Source: Streptomyces sp. SCSIO 30461
Lineage (GTDB): Bacteria; Actinomycetota; Actinomycetes; Streptomycetales; Streptomycetaceae
DNA length: 64,000 nucleotides
NCBI RefSeq assembly: GCF_037023745.1
Contig: NZ_CP146101.1
Span: forward strand, 4,084,001-4,148,000
Direction: 5' to 3'
The first letter of the stretch is position 1; each line of letters opens with the position of its first letter. Both the position numbers and the translations under genes were made by a program. The notes below the pieces were generated by a model. That model had not been told where the DNA came from. It did no database searches and saw only the letters and a program-made list of their open reading frames with translations. Below are positions 1 through 8,977 of this stretch, in pieces.

Positions 1-540
1 ACACCTGCGCTTGCGCATCTCGGCGACCTGACCCTGGCGACACGAACCGGCCACAGCCTTCCACCGCCTCGCCACACTGCCCCGCAAACCCCTGACCACC
101 CACGACCCGAAAGACCCCGGAGAACCCGACCACCGCGCCGGGGCTCCACCATGCCCGAACACCGAAATCGCTTCGGCCACCCGACAGCAGACGATCAACG
201 ACACCTCATCGCCTCAAGCGAAAAGGCGAGGTCAGCAGGGCAGCCTCACGCGGTACACACACCAAATCGTGACTCGCTCTTGACAAGAAGCACTATCTAA
301 CGTGCCATCAAGGCTATCGCAACTGTGCGACACACGAGCGGTCGTCACCGTTTATTCGGGTCTGAACCTCTACGCTTACTTCAGTGGCACCAGCGACCTC
401 TCTTCTGCTGTCGAGAGGTACTCCGCAGCCGACCTTACCGGGGCACCTCGATATAAAGTCCGGTAATCCTGAATTGAGTTGGTGGTGCCGGGACTGAAAA
501 GACCAGAAAGGCCTTCCTGTGGCCTCTGGGTACTCGATCT
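1..540. other. no supported gene
   Basis: I see no convincing coding region in the 540 bases before the IS5-type element. Short open frames exist on both strands, but they lack a ribosome site and any recognisable motif. Confidence 0.5.
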
Positions 541-1425
541 CTAAGAGAGTGTCTCACGTGGTGAGTTTCGCGAGCTTCTTGTAGCAGGTGAGGGCGGCTG
601 CGGGGCCGAGGAAGGCGAGGAAGTGGGAGCCCTTTCACTCGTACCGAACGGTGAGCCAGCGGTAGCCGGACAGCCCGGCGATCGACCGCTCGATCTTCCA
701 GCGGTGCCGGCCAAGCCGCTCACCGGACTCGATGCCCGGCCGTGCGATACGCGGGACGACTCCCCGCTCACGCAGCCAGGACAGGTGCTCGGCGGAGAAG
801 TCCGCCTTGTCGGCACGGAGCTTGACCGGTCGGCGCCGCCGCGGCCCGCGGCGGGAGCGGACGGCGGGTATGGCCCGGACCAGCGGCTTGAGGGCCAGGC
901 TGTCGTGCATGTTCGCGCCGGACACCGCGACGGCGAGCGGAATGCTCTGGGGCCTCGGACAGCACGTGCAGCTTGCTGCCCTTCTTGCCACGATCGATCG
1001 GATTCGGCCCGGTGAACGCACCCCCCTTTTCGCCCGCACCGACGCCGCGTCCACGATCACGCAGGTCCAGTCGAGCTCACCCCGGACACCAAGTTCGTCC
1101 AAGACCGACCGGTGCTGTCGGCGCCACAGCCCTGCCTGGGTCCACGCGGTGAACCGGCGATGCGCCGTCGCGGGCGAGACGCCGAACCTCTCCGGCAGGT
1201 GTCGCCAGGCGCACCCGCTGGTCAGCACGTACACCACCGCCGTGAATACAGCCCGCTCATCCAGCGGCGCGATCCCACCGCCCTGCGGACGGGAGTTGAA
1301 CGACGGCAGCAACGGTGCGACCAGCTCCCATAACCCGTCAGGAACCAGCCGCTGCGACAGATCAGCACCCACGAAGAGACATCATGCCGCAGCCCACACC
1401 ATCACCACGTGAGACAACCTCTAAG
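541..1425 (-). mobile_element. IS5-type insertion sequence, defective, with CTAAG flanks
   Basis: The broken transposase is framed by imperfect inverted ends: AGAGTGTCTCAC at 546-557 and, reversed, AGGTTGTCTCAC at 1409-1420. The pentamer CTAAG stands directly outside both ends (541-545 and 1421-1425), which fits the CTAA/CTAG-type target duplications of IS5-family elements. The flanks therefore suggest insertion as a unit at this site. Because the transposase is inactivated, the copy could move only in trans. Reading the pentamer as a target duplication is inference from one locus. Confidence 0.75.
554..1372 (-). pseudogene. IS5-family transposase, two frameshifts and a premature stop
   Basis: The protein begins with GTG at 1372 and carries the usual N-terminal half of IS5-family DDE transposases (GLWELVAPLLP, CAWRHLPERFGVSPATAHRRF). 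Near 1020-1026 a base is missing from a run of G, moving the frame; near 948-953 an extra base restores it. The displaced segment still encodes FTGPNPIDRGKKGSKLHVL in the other frame. At 635-637 a TGA replaces what is usually an arginine codon in RYERKGSHF; beyond it the tail KGSHFLAFLG...YKKLAKLTT continues to the true stop at 554. The gene is thus inactivated three times, although two lesions compensate. IS1/IS4-like families are excluded by the N-terminal motif. Confidence 0.85.
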
Positions 1426-1661
1426 CCGGCGAGGGGATTTGCACCCGACCGCCCCTCCGCGCACCGTACCTGCGCAGTCAAGGTGCGGACGTTTCTTGCC
1501 AGCCCGCAGTTGTCGCGGTCGACGAACGGGCCTTCACTGTCTCGTCGAGCTGCAGCCAGGGCTGGCAGGAAGCCACAGGCATACGGATTTCCATCCCAAC
1601 CCATGCGTGTCGGCACACCCCTCCGGCCCAATAAACGACGACGCAACTCCCGGAGCCGCAG

Positions 1662-4043
1662 ATGACCCCGACCGTCGACAGTGCCGCACCCCTCGCCGAG
1701 AGCGAACTGCGAGCTCTGGATGCGCACTGGCGCGCCGCCAATTATCTGGCGGCCGGGCAGATCTACCTGCTGTCGAATCCGCTGCTGCGTGAACCGCTGC
1801 GCCCTGAGCACATCAAACCGCGGCTGATGGGCCACTGGGGAACAACTCCGGGGCTGACCCTCGTCTACACCCATCTCAACCGCGTCATCAGCAGTCGAGG
1901 GCAGGACGCTCTCTGCATCTGGGGACCGGGGCATGGCGGCTCGGCGGTTCTCGCGGGTTGCTGGCTGGAGGGCACCTACACCCGTACCTATCCAGACGTT
2001 ACTCGTGACGCTGCGGGCATGGCCAGGCTGTTCCGCCAGTATTCCTTCCCTGGCGGTGTGCCCACCAACATCGCCCCGGAGACTCCGGGTGCCGTCTACG
2101 AGGGAGGGGAATTGGGATATTCGCTGTCCCATGCGTACGGGACGGCACTGGACAATCCCGACCTGCTGGTCGCCTGCGTGATCGGCGACGGCGAGTTCGA
2201 GACGGGAGCACTGGCTGCCTCCTGGCACAGCAATAAGTTCCTCAGTCCCGTACACGATGGCGCTGTGCTGCCCATTCTCCATGTAAACGGCTATAAGATC
2301 GACAACCCGACCGTGCTGGCCCGCCTGCCGGAAGAGGAACTCGACCATCTCCTCCGAGGCCTGGGACATGAGCCACTGTACGTCTCAGGTGACGACCCCT
2401 CCCACGTTCACCAAGCCATGGCCTCCGCGCTGGACACAGCGGTCGACCGGATCCATGCCATCCAGCAGGCAGCTCGGTGCAACGGCGTCCACGAGCGCCC
2501 CCGCTGGCCGGTACTCGTCCTGCGCACTCCCAAAGGCTGGACGGGCCCCGTGAAGGTGGACGGCGTCCCAGTGGAGGGAACCTGGCGCTCCCACCTAGTG
2601 CCCCTTCCCCACGCACGGCACGACCCCGGCCATCTTGCTCAGTTGGAGACCTGGCTGCGTTCCTATCGGCCGGAGGATCTGTTTGACGACGACGGCAAGC
2701 CCACCGACGAGGTGCTGTCCTGTGTGCCGGACGGCCCTCGGACTCTCGGAGCCTCTGTCCACGCCAATGGCGGTTCGAGACTGCAGGCCCTCCCGGTACC
2801 ACCGCTGGAAGAGTACGCCGTTGCTGTGGACGAGCCGGGCATCACGCAGCACGAGCCCACTCGGGTCCTGAGCGGACTGCTCAGGAAAGTCATGGAGGAC
2901 ACCGCGCAGCGTCGCGACTTCCGCTTGGTGGGCCCGGACGAGACGACTTCCAACCGTCTGCAGGCCGTCTACGAGGCCACCGGCAAGGCGTGGCAGGACG
3001 ACATCCTGGCGACCGACGAGCACCTGTCCGGTGACGGCCGGGTGATGGAGATCCTCTCCGAACACACCTGCCAAGGGTGGCTGGAAGGATATCTGCTCTC
3101 AGGCAGGCACGGCCTGTTCTCCTGCTACGAATCATTCGTTCACATTGTCGCCTCTATGATGAGCCAGCACATCAAATGGCTGCACACAGCACGTCAGCTG
3201 CCTTGGCGAGCCCCTGTCGCGTCCCTCAACTACCTGCTCACTTCTCACGTATGGCGACAAGAGCACAACGGCTTCTCCCATCAGGACCCCGGAGGCATCG
3301 GCCATGTCCTCGACAAGAGCCCCGACGTGGTCCGCGTCTACCTGCCACCGGACACCAACACCCTGCTTGCCGTCACTGAGCAGGTACTGCACAGTCGTGA
3401 CAACGTCAACGTCGTTGTCACCGGCAAACGACCCACCTTCGACTGGCTCTCGATCGAGCACGCCCGCGAGCACTGCGCCCGGGGCGCGGGCATCTGGCGC
3501 TGGGCGGGTACCGACGACGGCAGCCGTATCCCGGACGTCGTACTCGCCTGTGCCGGCGACGTTCCCACCTTAGAGGCGGTGGCTGCAGCGGGAATGCTGC
3601 GCCGTCACCTTCCCGACCTGTCAGTGCGGTTCATCAACATCGTCGAACTCGCGCGGCTCATCCCTCCCGGGCATCATCCCCGGGGCATGCCGGACGAGGA
3701 GTTCGACGCGCTCTTCACCCGCGACCGTCCGGTGATCTTTGCGAATCACGGCTACCCATGGCTGGTCGACCGCCTCACATTCCGCCGCTCGATCCAATCC
3801 CGACTATACGTGCGCGGCTACCTCGAGTCGGGAACCACCACCACGCCCTTCGACATGGTTGTGCGCAACGACCTCGATCGCTACCGGCTCGTCATGGACG
3901 TCATCGATCGTGTACCAGACCTTGGTCCGCGCGCAGCCGCCTTGCGGCAGACCATGTCCGACGCTCGCTCCCGCCACCACGCATGGATCCAGAAGCATGG
4001 CGACGACATGCCCGAAGTGGCCGGCTGGGCCTGTCGATCATGA
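1662..4043 (+). CDS. xfp: phosphoketolase (xylulose-5-P / fructose-6-P type)
   Basis: A 793-residue thiamine-diphosphate enzyme of the XFP family, which cleaves xylulose 5-phosphate (and often fructose 6-phosphate) with phosphate to acetyl phosphate plus glyceraldehyde 3-phosphate or erythrose 4-phosphate in the cytosol. Family landmarks include HIKPRLMGHWGTTPGL near residue 50, GPGHGGSAVLA near 90, IGDGEFETGALAASWHSNKFL near 180 (the TPP-binding region), HVNGYKIDNPT near 210, and the C-terminal NHGYPWLVDRL/RGYLESGTTTTPFDM. Length is normal for the family (about 790-800). ATG at 1662 has GGAG seven bases upstream. It stands alone between IS relics, so its expression is probably monocistronic. 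No acetate kinase gene lies beside it, unlike in many phosphoketolase operons. Confidence 0.96.
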   Translation: MTPTVDSAAPLAESELRALDAHWRAANYLAAGQIYLLSNPLLREPLRPEHIKPRLMGHWGTTPGLTLVYTHLNRVISSRGQDALCIWGPGHGGSAVLAGCWLEGTYTRTYPDVTRDAAGMARLFRQYSFPGGVPTNIAPETPGAVYEGGELGYSLSHAYGTALDNPDLLVACVIGDGEFETGALAASWHSNKFLSPVHDGAVLPILHVNGYKIDNPTVLARLPEEELDHLLRGLGHEPLYVSGDDPSHVHQAMASALDTAVDRIHAIQQAARCNGVHERPRWPVLVLRTPKGWTGPVKVDGVPVEGTWRSHLVPLPHARHDPGHLAQLETWLRSYRPEDLFDDDGKPTDEVLSCVPDGPRTLGASVHANGGSRLQALPVPPLEEYAVAVDEPGITQHEPTRVLSGLLRKVMEDTAQRRDFRLVGPDETTSNRLQAVYEATGKAWQDDILATDEHLSGDGRVMEILSEHTCQGWLEGYLLSGRHGLFSCYESFVHIVASMMSQHIKWLHTARQLPWRAPVASLNYLLTSHVWRQEHNGFSHQDPGGIGHVLDKSPDVVRVYLPPDTNTLLAVTEQVLHSRDNVNVVVTGKRPTFDWLSIEHAREHCARGAGIWRWAGTDDGSRIPDVVLACAGDVPTLEAVAAAGMLRRHLPDLSVRFINIVELARLIPPGHHPRGMPDEEFDALFTRDRPVIFANHGYPWLVDRLTFRRSIQSRLYVRGYLESGTTTTPFDMVVRNDLDRYRLVMDVIDRVPDLGPRAAALRQTMSDARSRHHAWIQKHGDDMPEVAGWACRS

Positions 4044-4093
4044 AAACGGCCTGAGCGGCACGGGACCGGCCCCCGAGAGGAGAATCTCCCACG

Positions 4094-4345
4094 GTGATGA
4101 AGGTCTGCTCGCCTGACTTCAAGGCGGATGCTGTCGCGCCGTACCTGTCGGTCCCAAGCCACACCTTCGAGGGCATCGGCAAGGATCTGGGGATCAGTCG
4201 CAAGATGCCGCGTAACGGAGTGCGGACCGAACGGACCCGCCACGGCGGGGGGAGGCCGCTTGTCGCCCCCCATGGCCAAGGGTTTCCTCGCGGACGGCCA
4301 GATATCCCCCTGGAACTGGACGGGAGTCGAATCGGCCTGGGGTAG
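4094..4345 (+). pseudogene. IS3-family transposase OrfA fragment
   Basis: The first 50 or so residues (SPDFKADAV..YLS, then the helix-turn-helix-like IGKDLGISRKMPRNGVRTER) match the N-terminal helix-turn-helix of IS3-type OrfA proteins, which typically read SPEFKADAVALYLS...VAKDLGISRETLRNWVR. After about position 4250 the similarity ends and the frame runs into unrelated sequence. No OrfB follows. It is a truncated scrap marking an old insertion next to the phosphoketolase gene. Confidence 0.7.
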
Positions 4346-4347
4346 CT

Positions 4348-6120
4348 GTGACGGGTGCGGCTGCTGCGCCTCATGCTGCATCCAGCGCTCGGCTACGTCT
4401 GTGCCGCGCAGGCGGATTGGTCGCCGCCAGCCGCCGCCTGGCCGCCCTGCCCCGCCTGAGCCCGAACGTGCCCCCCCCCTTCCCTGAGCACCTCGCCGAC
4501 GACGCCCTGGCCGACACCCCCGGGGCCGGTCTGGGCCGTCGCCCCGGCCAGCGTCCGCACCCCCGGCCTGGGCCGCGGACACGGCATGGAGTTCTTCCCC
4601 CGCATCGAGGAGGCCATCGACACCCGGTGCGAGAAGTACAACCACCGCAGCCCCGTGTTCATCGAGGTCCCCGGCATCAAGGTGCCACCAACCGAGAGCG
4701 GCTCACGCGTCAGCGGACCGATCCCCCTCGAACGGATCCCCGCCGCCCTGGACGCCGCCGACGTGGGCACCCTCCTCGTCCCCGTCCTGTGGAGCACCGA
4801 CGAGGTCCGCGCCCGGGTGAAGGCGGCGATCGCCGCCCAGTGGGGCCTCGGCGAAAATTGGAGGGCCGTCGAAGGCGTCGTCGAAGCCGCCGTCGGCGGG
4901 CGTATCGAGGTTGTTTTCCTCCACGACAAGGCCGGTGCCCTCGGCCGCGGACCACGCACCAGCGCGGAGCGCGAGCGGGACCTGGCACACATGCTCGCCC
5001 CCACACCCGCAAGGACACGCTCGTCGCGGCGATCTGCGAGACCGACTGGGACCCCGAGCGCTGGTACCCGAGTGTCGAAGCCCGCGAGAAGGCCGAGGCC
5101 GAGGACGGCAAGTGGCCCACCAAGCAGGCTCTCGCGCGCCTCGCAGCGGCCTCCCAGTACATCAAGCAGGCCCCGCCTCCGGTCCCCACCCTCACCCGGG
5201 AGGGCAAGCCCTACAACGAGAAGTACCGCGTAAAGAAGGTCGCCTCCCGCCAGAGCGGCCTCGACAGCTCGACCACGAACGTGCTGCGCGAGATCCTCAG
5301 CACCGTCGGCGCCACCGACCACCGCCTCGGTGCCGCGTTCGGCAAACCGGGTCTTCGAAGTTAAGCGGTGCGGCATGGCCATGCCAATACGACGGTCGTC
5401 GACCGGGAGGGCGGTCAGGCCAGTCATTGCACGGGCAGCGCACCGCGTCGGCCGTCCGCCCGGAAGCTGTCATGTACGCACGCACCGCTTAACTTCGAAG
5501 ACCCGGCAAACCGCCGCTCAAGAACTGGTGGCACATCGGCATCCACGTCCGCCTCCACGCCCAGCGCCGCACGCCCGGCAAGCGCCGCACCACCGAACCG
5601 GCACCGATCACCGCAACCCTCACTGCCATGCGCCCCACCGGCGGAAGGGACGCCCCTGGCAGGTCTGGGCCTACAGTCCCCAGGCCGGGCAGTGGCAGCC
5701 CCACAGCCCGGCCACCACCGCGCTGCACGCCGCCGACCTCGCCTGGGACGTCAGCGGATACCGCGCCGCCGCGGACGAGACACTCCAGGCACGCGCCGCC
5801 GGGGACATCGTCGACCAGGCCCTCATCGCCACCCGCACCCAACTCCCCACTGCAGCACCCGCGGTGCTCTACGTCGATGGCGACGTCGCCGAGTACATCT
5901 GGGCGGGCCTCACCGACGAAGCCCTGGGCCAGGACCCGCCGCCCGGCACCCCCCGGCCGGCGTCCTGGCTGCCCGGCCACAGCCTCCCCCGCGCCCAACG
6001 TCCCCTGGCCTCCGCACGCGTCATCGGCGACCTGGAGCGCATTCGCCTTGGTCTGTCCGGCTTGCCGGGGACCGTTCCCGAGGCCCCGGCCGGGTGGATC
6101 ATGACCTCATGGGAGCCTGG
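4348..6120 (+). pseudogene. decayed pPIWI_RE-like (prokaryotic PIWI/RNase H fold) protein, C-terminal part
   Basis: Pieces of one long protein lie in consecutive frames. Frame one from about 4586 has MEFFPRIEEAID..., VPVLWSTDEVRARVKAAI and GGRIEVVFLHD. After a shift near 5015 comes DTLVAAICETDWDPERWYP and DGKWPTKQALARLAAASQYI, up to AAFGKP at 5348, where a MITE is inserted. Excising the MITE and one target copy continues the frame into PLKNWWHIGIHVRLH and ITATLTAMRP. Another shift near 5640 gives RPWQVWAYSPQAGQWQP, VDQALIAT..., VLYVDGDVAEYIWAGLTDEALG. The order and spacing of these blocks agree with my knowledge of actinobacterial pPIWI_RE proteins (MID-like then RNase H fold domain). This is a recollection-based match, not an alignment. 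The N-terminal third is absent, and no DinG-type helicase or restriction endonuclease partner is present here. Confidence 0.55.
5349..5504. mobile_element. 156-bp MITE with perfect 24-bp terminal inverted repeats
   Basis: The element opens with GGGTCTTCGAAGTTAAGC... at 5349-5372, and the exact reverse complement of those 24 bases closes it at 5481-5504. The octamer GGCAAACC flanks both ends (5341-5348 and 5505-5512) as a target-site duplication. The interior has no coding capacity. GG-starting ends with 8-bp duplications are typical of ISL3-family elements, so a parent IS of that family is my best guess. It interrupts the pPIWI_RE-like gene, whose frame reads through if the insertion is removed. 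Confidence 0.9.
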
Positions 6121-6192
6121 CCAGAGGCCCCGTCGCTGTCCTGTCTGCCCCGCCCGGCCGGAGCCACCTCCGGTCAGGAAGGCATCTCCGGC

Positions 6193-6474
6193 ATGACAGG
6201 AACGGACACCGAGGCAGCCGCTGAACCCGTGGTGATCGGCGGGGTGGACTCCCACGCCGACACCCTCCACGTCGCCGGGGTGACCGACCACGGCGGCCAG
6301 CTCGCCGATGCCGAGTTCCCCACAACGGCCGCCGGATACACGGCTGCTCTCGCATTCGTGGCACCGGGACATCGTGGCCCTGCACCGCGACCTGCTGGGC
6401 ATCTCCACCGTTCGCGAGCCGACACCCACCACCGACCCAGCCGAGCCCCAGGCGCGCAGCCCGTCTGTCCGTGA
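6193..6474 (+). pseudogene. IS110-family transposase, N-terminal fragment
   Basis: From the ATG at 6193 the frame reads VIGGVDSHADTLHVAGVTDHGG and FPTTAAGYTAALAF, the start of an IS110/IS116/IS902 DEDD transposase, with the first catalytic Asp in GGVDSHADTLHVA. Similarity stops after about 60 residues, near 6370, and the remaining catalytic residues and the transposase_20 domain are missing. It abuts the decayed pPIWI_RE-like gene and is one of several truncated insertion elements in this stretch. Confidence 0.8.
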
Positions 6475-6702
6475 AGGCTCATCCCTGCGGTGGTCCAGGC
6501 ACGCATCTTCTATCCCCCACCGATATGCGGGCAGGTGGGAAACGGACAGCCGCCCTCTTCGGTGAGGCGATAGACGTCGGGATGGACCCCTGGCACAGAC
6601 GCCTTCAGCCCGGACCTCTGACTCGGCAGGAGTGGCGCTCTGCCGAACTCCTGCCGACGAAGGCTGGGCGTATTCAGCACCTGTCCCTGAGCTGGGCGAA
6701 AG

Positions 6703-6954
6703 TCAGACTTCGTTCGAACCGCCGATCACCCCGCTGGCACGCGTCGGCCCGGCATGGGTCCCGGCCTCGGACGGCACGCCAGCCCGCGAGGGCTCCAAGG
6801 CGCCTGATCCTTCGCGGGGACCCTCACCGGAAGGCACCGCCAGAGACTGGTCCAGGTTGTCCAGCGCCGCTTCATAGGCCGCACGTGCAGCAAGGGCGTC
6901 ATCGGCGGCGTCGCGTATCCGTGTCAGCCGTTCCTTCTCGGTCGATGTCCCCAT
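6703..6954 (-). CDS. small hypothetical protein, helical N-terminus
   Basis: An 83-residue protein I do not recognise. The first 40 residues (MGTSTEKERLTRIRDAADDALAARAAYEAALDNLDQSL) are strongly helix-forming and rich in Ala, Arg and Asp, as in short coiled segments. The rest is rich in Pro, Gly and Ser and probably disordered. ATG at 6954 has a good GGAGG ten bases upstream, which is the main reason to believe it. It lies between IS relics and the aldo-keto reductase, so it could also be a leftover of a longer gene. No function can be inferred. Confidence 0.5.
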   Translation of the reverse strand: MGTSTEKERLTRIRDAADDALAARAAYEAALDNLDQSLAVPSGEGPREGSGALEPSRAGVPSEAGTHAGPTRASGVIGGSNEV

Positions 6955-7167
6955 ACTCAGCGTGCCTCCGGATCAGGTCGTATCGGTGAGCGGGTCGGGT
7001 GCGTCCGGTAGCACGGTGGATGAAGGAGCCCACGCGGAGCCTCGGCGCCCCACGACGACGCGGCGAGCGTGCGGGTGCGGACGAGCCCGGACACGCGGAT
7101 CCGGCGACGACCAGCTCCGGAACGTACCGGAGCGGCCATCGCCGTTCGGCCGACCATGGCCGTCGGC

Positions 7168-8154
7168 TCAGTTCACGGAATCGAGCTTCGCCCGCTGCTC
7201 TTCGGTCAGTTCGAGGTCCACGGCGTCAAGGCTCTCGTCCAGCTGCGCGATCGAGGACGCGCCGACCAGCGGAAGGATGGGGATGTCGCCTCCCATCAGC
7301 CAGGAGAGAACCACCTGGTTGACGGTCGCGCCCGTCTCATCGGCCACCGCCTTCACCGCCTCCTGCCTCGCGGGCGTGCCCGCGTGCTCGAAGCCCGGCC
7401 CCAGCGGCTTGTCCTCACGGACGTACGCACCGGACAGCAACGGGGAGTAGGCAACCTGGGTGAGCTCAGGGTTGGCCCGCACATAGCTCAGCAGGTCGCC
7501 GCCGACGAGGCCTTGATTGCCGTCGGGTGACCGCAGGCTCGGTACGTCCATGCGCTGGCGCAGGTAGCTGTGGTGGTGCTGGAGCACCTCATAGCCGGGC
7601 ACCCCCGCCTCGGCGGCCAGCGTGCGGGCGCGCTCCACCCGCCATGCCCAGTGGTTGCTCGCGCCCAGCAGGCCGGCGATCCCGTCGCCGACGATCTCGC
7701 CGAATGCCTCGACGGTCTCCTCGAGCGGGGTTTTCTCATCCATGACGTGCGCGTACAGGAGGTGGATGCGCTCGATGCCGAGTCGGTCCCGGCTGCGCTC
7801 GGCGGATTCACGAATGACTTTGGTCGAAAGGCCCTCGATGTCGAGGCTGAATCCGTTCGTCGGAGCGTTCGGGCGGGCGCCGAGTTTCGTGGCGATCGTG
7901 ATCTCGTCGCCGATTCCCCGGGTGCGGATCCAGCGGCCGAGCAGTTCCTCACTTTCGCCGCCCTGTGTCGTGTTGACCCAGAACGCGTAGTTGTTGGACG
8001 TGTCGATGAACGTGCCGCCCGCCTCGACGAAACGGTCGAGAACGGCGAACGAGGTCGCCTCGTCGGTCACCGTTCCGAAGAGCATCGAGCCGAGGCTCAG
8101 CACACTCACCTCACGGCGGGTGGCCGGGTCGCTGCCAATAACGCGGTATTTCAT
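7168..8154 (-). CDS. aldo/keto reductase
   Basis: A 328-residue TIM-barrel oxidoreductase of the aldo-keto reductase superfamily, expected to reduce a carbonyl with NADPH. Visible landmarks are LGSMLFGT near residue 22, FIDTSNNYAFW (catalytic Asp and Tyr), the Lys of IATKLGARP, and AYSPLLSGAY toward the C-terminus. The presumed catalytic His is in LLYAHVMDEKT. I chose ATG 8154 (MKYRVIGSD) over an upstream in-frame start because family members begin here and AGAGGA precedes it. It is the last gene of a leftward trio with a type II thioesterase and a P450 (13-bp gap to the thioesterase), so it may tailor the product of the neighbouring NRPS/PKS cluster. The substrate is unknown. Confidence 0.88.
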   Translation of the reverse strand: MKYRVIGSDPATRREVSVLSLGSMLFGTVTDEATSFAVLDRFVEAGGTFIDTSNNYAFWVNTTQGGESEELLGRWIRTRGIGDEITIATKLGARPNAPTNGFSLDIEGLSTKVIRESAERSRDRLGIERIHLLYAHVMDEKTPLEETVEAFGEIVGDGIAGLLGASNHWAWRVERARTLAAEAGVPGYEVLQHHHSYLRQRMDVPSLRSPDGNQGLVGGDLLSYVRANPELTQVAYSPLLSGAYVREDKPLGPGFEHAGTPARQEAVKAVADETGATVNQVVLSWLMGGDIPILPLVGASSIAQLDESLDAVDLELTEEQRAKLDSVN

Positions 8155-8167
8155 GAGGGAGTCCTCT

Positions 8168-8977
8168 TCAGGGGGTACCGACGGTATGCGGAACTGATGC
8201 GTCCAGGTGAGCCTTTTGTTCACCCGCTACGGAAGTGGTGATGGCCTCCACGAGGGTGCCGAGATGGGGAACCAGAAAGAAATGACCGCCGCTGAGGACC
8301 CGCAGTCGGAACGGGCCGGTCGTGTGATCGGCCCAGGCCCGGGCCATCGCCGCGTCCACGCGTGGGTCGACGTCCCCGATGAACGCGGTGATCGGGCAGT
8401 CGAGACGGGGAGCTCCCCGGTAGCGGTAGGTCTCGGTGGCGACGTAGTCGCTGCGCACGGCGGGGAGGATGGCGGCGAGCAGGTCCGGATTGTCCAGCAT
8501 CCGCGTGTCCGTACCCCCGAGGAGCTTCATATCGGCGATGAGCTGCTCGTCGGTCGCGAGGTGCACCGAGCCCGGCGCGGGAATCGACGGGGCGCGGCGC
8601 CCGGACACGAACAGGGCGGACACCTCGGCGCCTTCGGCCCGGAGCCGACAGGCCACCTCGAAGGCGAGCGTGGCTCCCATGCTGTGCCCGAAGAAGGCGA
8701 AGGGCTCATGGGTCCAGTCGGCCAGTTCGGCGGCGATGACGTCGGCCAGCTCGGTCATGCTCTCGATACAGGGTTCGTTGAACCGCTCCTGGCGGCCCGG
8801 GTACTGGACGGCCAGCATCTCGGTCCCTGGCGCGAGCATGGCCGAGAAAGGAAAGTAGTACGAGGCGTTGCCGCCTGCGTGCGGGAAGCAGAAGAGCCGC
8901 AGGGCACCGGGCTCCGCAGGGTGGAAGCGGCGCAGCCACGGGGTGTCCGGCGGGGTTGCGGGCATGACAGAGGTCAC
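8168..8977 (-). CDS. type II thioesterase (alpha/beta hydrolase)
   Basis: A 269-residue external thioesterase of the kind that frees stalled or mis-primed acyl groups from NRPS/PKS carrier proteins. The sequence has LFCFPHAGGNASYY near residue 30, FFGHSMGATLAFE around residue 95 (nucleophile Ser in GHSMG), FIGDVDPRVD for the acid, and GGHFFL near the C-terminus for the catalytic His. The start overlaps the preceding P450 stop by four bases (ATGA). Its place beside broken NRPS and PKS genes supports an editing role for that assembly line. The gene itself looks intact. Confidence 0.93.
   Translation of the reverse strand: MTSVMPATPPDTPWLRRFHPAEPGALRLFCFPHAGGNASYYFPFSAMLAPGTEMLAVQYPGRQERFNEPCIESMTELADVIAAELADWTHEPFAFFGHSMGATLAFEVACRLRAEGAEVSALFVSGRRAPSIPAPGSVHLATDEQLIADMKLLGGTDTRMLDNPDLLAAILPAVRSDYVATETYRYRGAPRLDCPITAFIGDVDPRVDAAMARAWADHTTGPFRLRVLSGGHFFLVPHLGTLVEAITTSVAGEQKAHLDASVPHTVGTP

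Noticed and set aside
1362..2369. A 335-codon frame antisense to the phosphoketolase gene
   Set aside because: It is the complement of a strongly conserved enzyme gene; its translation has no motif and high-GC codon bias routinely creates such frames.
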